Assembly (NCBI GenBank): GCA_964443435.1
Contig: CAYUCW010000072.1
Span: forward strand, 1 to 8,623
DNA from: Pseudaquidulcibacter sp964443435
GTDB lineage: Bacteria > Pseudomonadota > Alphaproteobacteria > Caulobacterales > Aquidulcibacteraceae
DNA: 8,623 nucleotides
Direction: 5' to 3'
The position numbers were made by a program, and so were the translations under genes. Positions 7,256 to 8,623 of the stretch are shown here, one piece after another. Position 1 is the stretch's first letter; every line of letters begins with the position of its first letter. The notes under the pieces are model-generated. The model was not told the origin of the DNA. It did no database searches and was given only the letters and a program-made list of their open reading frames with translations.

Positions 7256-7259
7256 GAGG
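7256..7259 (+). promoter_or_regulatory. Ribosome binding site supporting an ATT start of the RegB-like kinase
   Basis: GAGG (within TTGAGGTAAG) lies 8 nt before an in-frame ATT (7268-7270) and 11 nt before an in-frame ATA (7271-7273). No ATG, GTG or TTG exists in this frame between the stop at 7229-7231 and TTG 7379, and no comparable site precedes that TTG. Confidence 0.5.
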
Positions 7260-7267
7260 TAAGTAAA

Positions 7268-8617
7268 ATTATAAATCTTTATAAAAAAAGTTTTGATACT
7301 ATTTCCCAATTTGATAAAGATGGCGAAATCGGCATTTCCAAAGACTATGGAAAGCTTAGGCTAAGAACGCTTATTACTTTGCGTTGGATGGCAATAATTG
7401 GTCAGCTTTTAACAATCTGTATTGTATATTTTTATTTTAAATATCCTTTACCTCTCACGGAATGCTTATTCATAATCGCGGCATCGGCATGGCTTAATAT
7501 AATTCTTATTTTTTCGTTGGTTTCACACCGAATTTTAAAACATTTCGAAGCCGGTCTTCAATTAGGTTTTGATATAATTCAGCTTGCATTATTAATATAT
7601 TTTACGGGCGGGATGACAAATCCATTTGCGATTTTACTAATTGCGCCAACTACTATTGCCGCGGCAACATTAAGGCGTGATATAGTTATTTACCTTATTC
7701 TATTAAGTTTTGCCGCGATTGCGATTTTGCATTTTTATCATTTGCCATTGCCGTGGCCAACTGAGTTTCATTTGCCAAATATGTATAAAAACGGCCTAGA
7801 GTTTGGGGTCGCAATTGGTATTTTATTTACAGCGATTTATTCCCATAAAGTTGCCCAAGAAGAAATGCGCCTTGCAGAAGCATTAATAGCAACACAAAGC
7901 ATTCTTTCAAAAGAGCAAAGACTTTCGGCACTTGGTGGGCTGGCCGCCGCCGCCGCGCATGAGCTTGGGACGCCTCTAGCAACTATACAGCTTGTTTCCA
8001 AAGAGCTTTCAAGAGATGCCAAAGACGAAACTTTAAAGGAAGACATCACTCTTATTTATGATCAATCCATAAGATGCCGCGATATTCTACGAAATCTAAC
8101 TTCGCACCAAGTTGAAACCGACCCAACCATAGAGCAATTACCAATCGGGCAATTATTGGAAGAAGCGGTCGCAAAGCATAATACAAATACAAATAAAGCG
8201 ATTGTTTTTGACATAGAGCCCAAAAAACAAAATGATGATTTAATCGTTCGCCGTATTCCTGAAATAACCTATGGCATTGGAAACTATATTGAAAACGCCA
8301 TTAGCTATGCCAATGAATTGGTTATTATTGGCTGTGAATGGGATAATAAATTTGTCAAAATAACAATAAGTGATGATGGCAGAGGCTTTGACCCCGATAT
8401 TCTTCCGCGCATAGGTGAGCCGTATGTTTCCACCCGAGGGCAAGGAACTATTGATGCCCAAAAGCGTGAAGGCTTAGGGCTTGGCTTTTTTATTGCAAAA
8501 ACCCTGATTGAAAGAACCGGCGGAAAAGTCGAATTTGGTAATAGACAAAGCCCTAAAACTGGTGCAATCATAAGCGTTATTTGGTCAAGGGATAATCTTG
8601 AATATAAAGCAAAGTGA
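7268..8617 (+). CDS. regB: RegB/PrrB/ActS-type redox sensor histidine kinase
   Basis: Membrane sensor that autophosphorylates in response to redox state and quinone pool and passes phosphate to a RegA-type regulator of respiration and carbon or nitrogen metabolism. Numbered from TTG 7379 (add 37 for the ATT start): hydrophobic membrane segments fill residues 3-155. The quinone-linked GGxxNPF loop is GGMTNPF at 77-83. The phosphoacceptor is H194 in AAAHELGTPLA. The family's redox-active cysteine is C233 in IRCRDILRNL. The ATP domain has an N box GNYIENA (301-307), DDGRGF (332-337) and GLGLGFF (365-371). Start: the conserved family N-terminus LRLRTLITLRWMAIIGQ begins upstream of TTG 7379, so that codon truncates the protein. 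The frame is open back to 7232 without ATG, GTG or TTG; ATT 7268, behind a GAGG site, gives 449 residues, a usual RegB length. Start uncertain; family assignment strong. Divergent from senC. Confidence 0.9.
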   Translation: MINLYKKSFDTISQFDKDGEIGISKDYGKLRLRTLITLRWMAIIGQLLTICIVYFYFKYPLPLTECLFIIAASAWLNIILIFSLVSHRILKHFEAGLQLGFDIIQLALLIYFTGGMTNPFAILLIAPTTIAAATLRRDIVIYLILLSFAAIAILHFYHLPLPWPTEFHLPNMYKNGLEFGVAIGILFTAIYSHKVAQEEMRLAEALIATQSILSKEQRLSALGGLAAAAAHELGTPLATIQLVSKELSRDAKDETLKEDITLIYDQSIRCRDILRNLTSHQVETDPTIEQLPIGQLLEEAVAKHNTNTNKAIVFDIEPKKQNDDLIVRRIPEITYGIGNYIENAISYANELVIIGCEWDNKFVKITISDDGRGFDPDILPRIGEPYVSTRGQGTIDAQKREGLGLGFFIAKTLIERTGGKVEFGNRQSPKTGAIISVIWSRDNLEYKAK

Positions 8618-8620
8618 GGG
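8616..8620 (+). promoter_or_regulatory. Likely ribosome binding site for a gene beyond the right edge
   Basis: GAGGG overlaps the TGA stop of the kinase, and only three bases (AAT) remain after it. Tight coupling to a following gene is suggested. A RegA/ActR-type response regulator would be the natural partner, but nothing of it is visible. Confidence 0.35.
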
Positions 8621-8623
8621 AAT

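Larger units (their letters stand above)
7211..7267. promoter_or_regulatory. Short divergent control region between senC and the RegB-like kinase
   Basis: Only 57 nt separate the two proposed start codons, so the two promoters must overlap each other or the genes. For the plus strand, TTGATT (7210-7215) and TATCCT (7232-7237) with 16-nt spacing are a possible promoter, giving RNA from about 7244. For the minus strand, a perfect TATAAT occurs at 7274-7269, with no good -35 at the usual distance. Both calls are weak. The crowding itself is seen directly and suggests joint control of both genes. Confidence 0.35.

Noticed and set aside
7211..7309. Longer senC frame beginning at TTG 7309
   Set aside because: It would overlap the kinase leader and start, places an unusual Lys/Ile/Phe-rich stretch before the anchor, and has no visible ribosome site. 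ATG 7210 has GAGG 5 nt upstream.
7320..7364. Small ORF MAKSAFPKTMESLG in another frame, a possible leader peptide for the kinase
   Set aside because: Only 14 codons with no good ribosome site, and it lies inside the open kinase frame that encodes conserved family residues.

Overview
The window (roughly 36% G+C by eye) looks like chromosomal DNA of an AT-rich alphaproteobacterium. The best lineage clue is a RegB/PrrB/ActS-type redox sensor kinase divergent from a Sco1/SenC copper protein, an arrangement known from the Rhodobacter reg/prr locus. An intracellular polyhydroxybutyrate (PHB) depolymerase next to them fits a free-living, PHB-storing, respiring bacterium. I see no mobile element, CRISPR array, rRNA or tRNA, and no stretch over 300 bases without a gene.

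Layout. 1-773 (-): formyltetrahydrofolate deformylase PurU, cut by the left edge. 774-932: divergent spacer with a candidate purU promoter. 933-3062 (+): class A penicillin-binding protein (peptidoglycan glycosyltransferase plus transpeptidase) with a TTG start. 3142-5172 (+): a 676-residue secreted protein of unknown function with a GTG start. 5155-5196: a hairpin terminator for the + strand overlapping the ends of both convergent genes. 5176-6435 (-): PHB depolymerase PhaZ, TTG start, with a perfect TGCA-centred dyad just upstream. 6539-7210 (-): Sco1/SenC. 7211-7267: a very short divergent control region. 7268-8617 (+): RegB-like sensor kinase, which appears to need an ATT (or ATA) start codon. 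A likely ribosome binding site for a following gene lies at the right edge.

How the genes fit together. The right part is a redox and respiration block: RegB senses the quinone pool and redox state through its GGxxNPF loop and its Cys, Sco1/SenC helps supply copper to cytochrome c oxidase, and PhaZ releases stored carbon and reductant. The left part concerns the envelope (class A PBP plus the secreted unknown) and one-carbon metabolism (PurU).

Most notable points: four of six genes appear to start with a codon other than ATG, including the AUU-type start of the sensor kinase; the unknown secreted protein; the operator-like dyad at phaZ; and a terminator that shares sequence with two stop codons. 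No wholly new system is evident.
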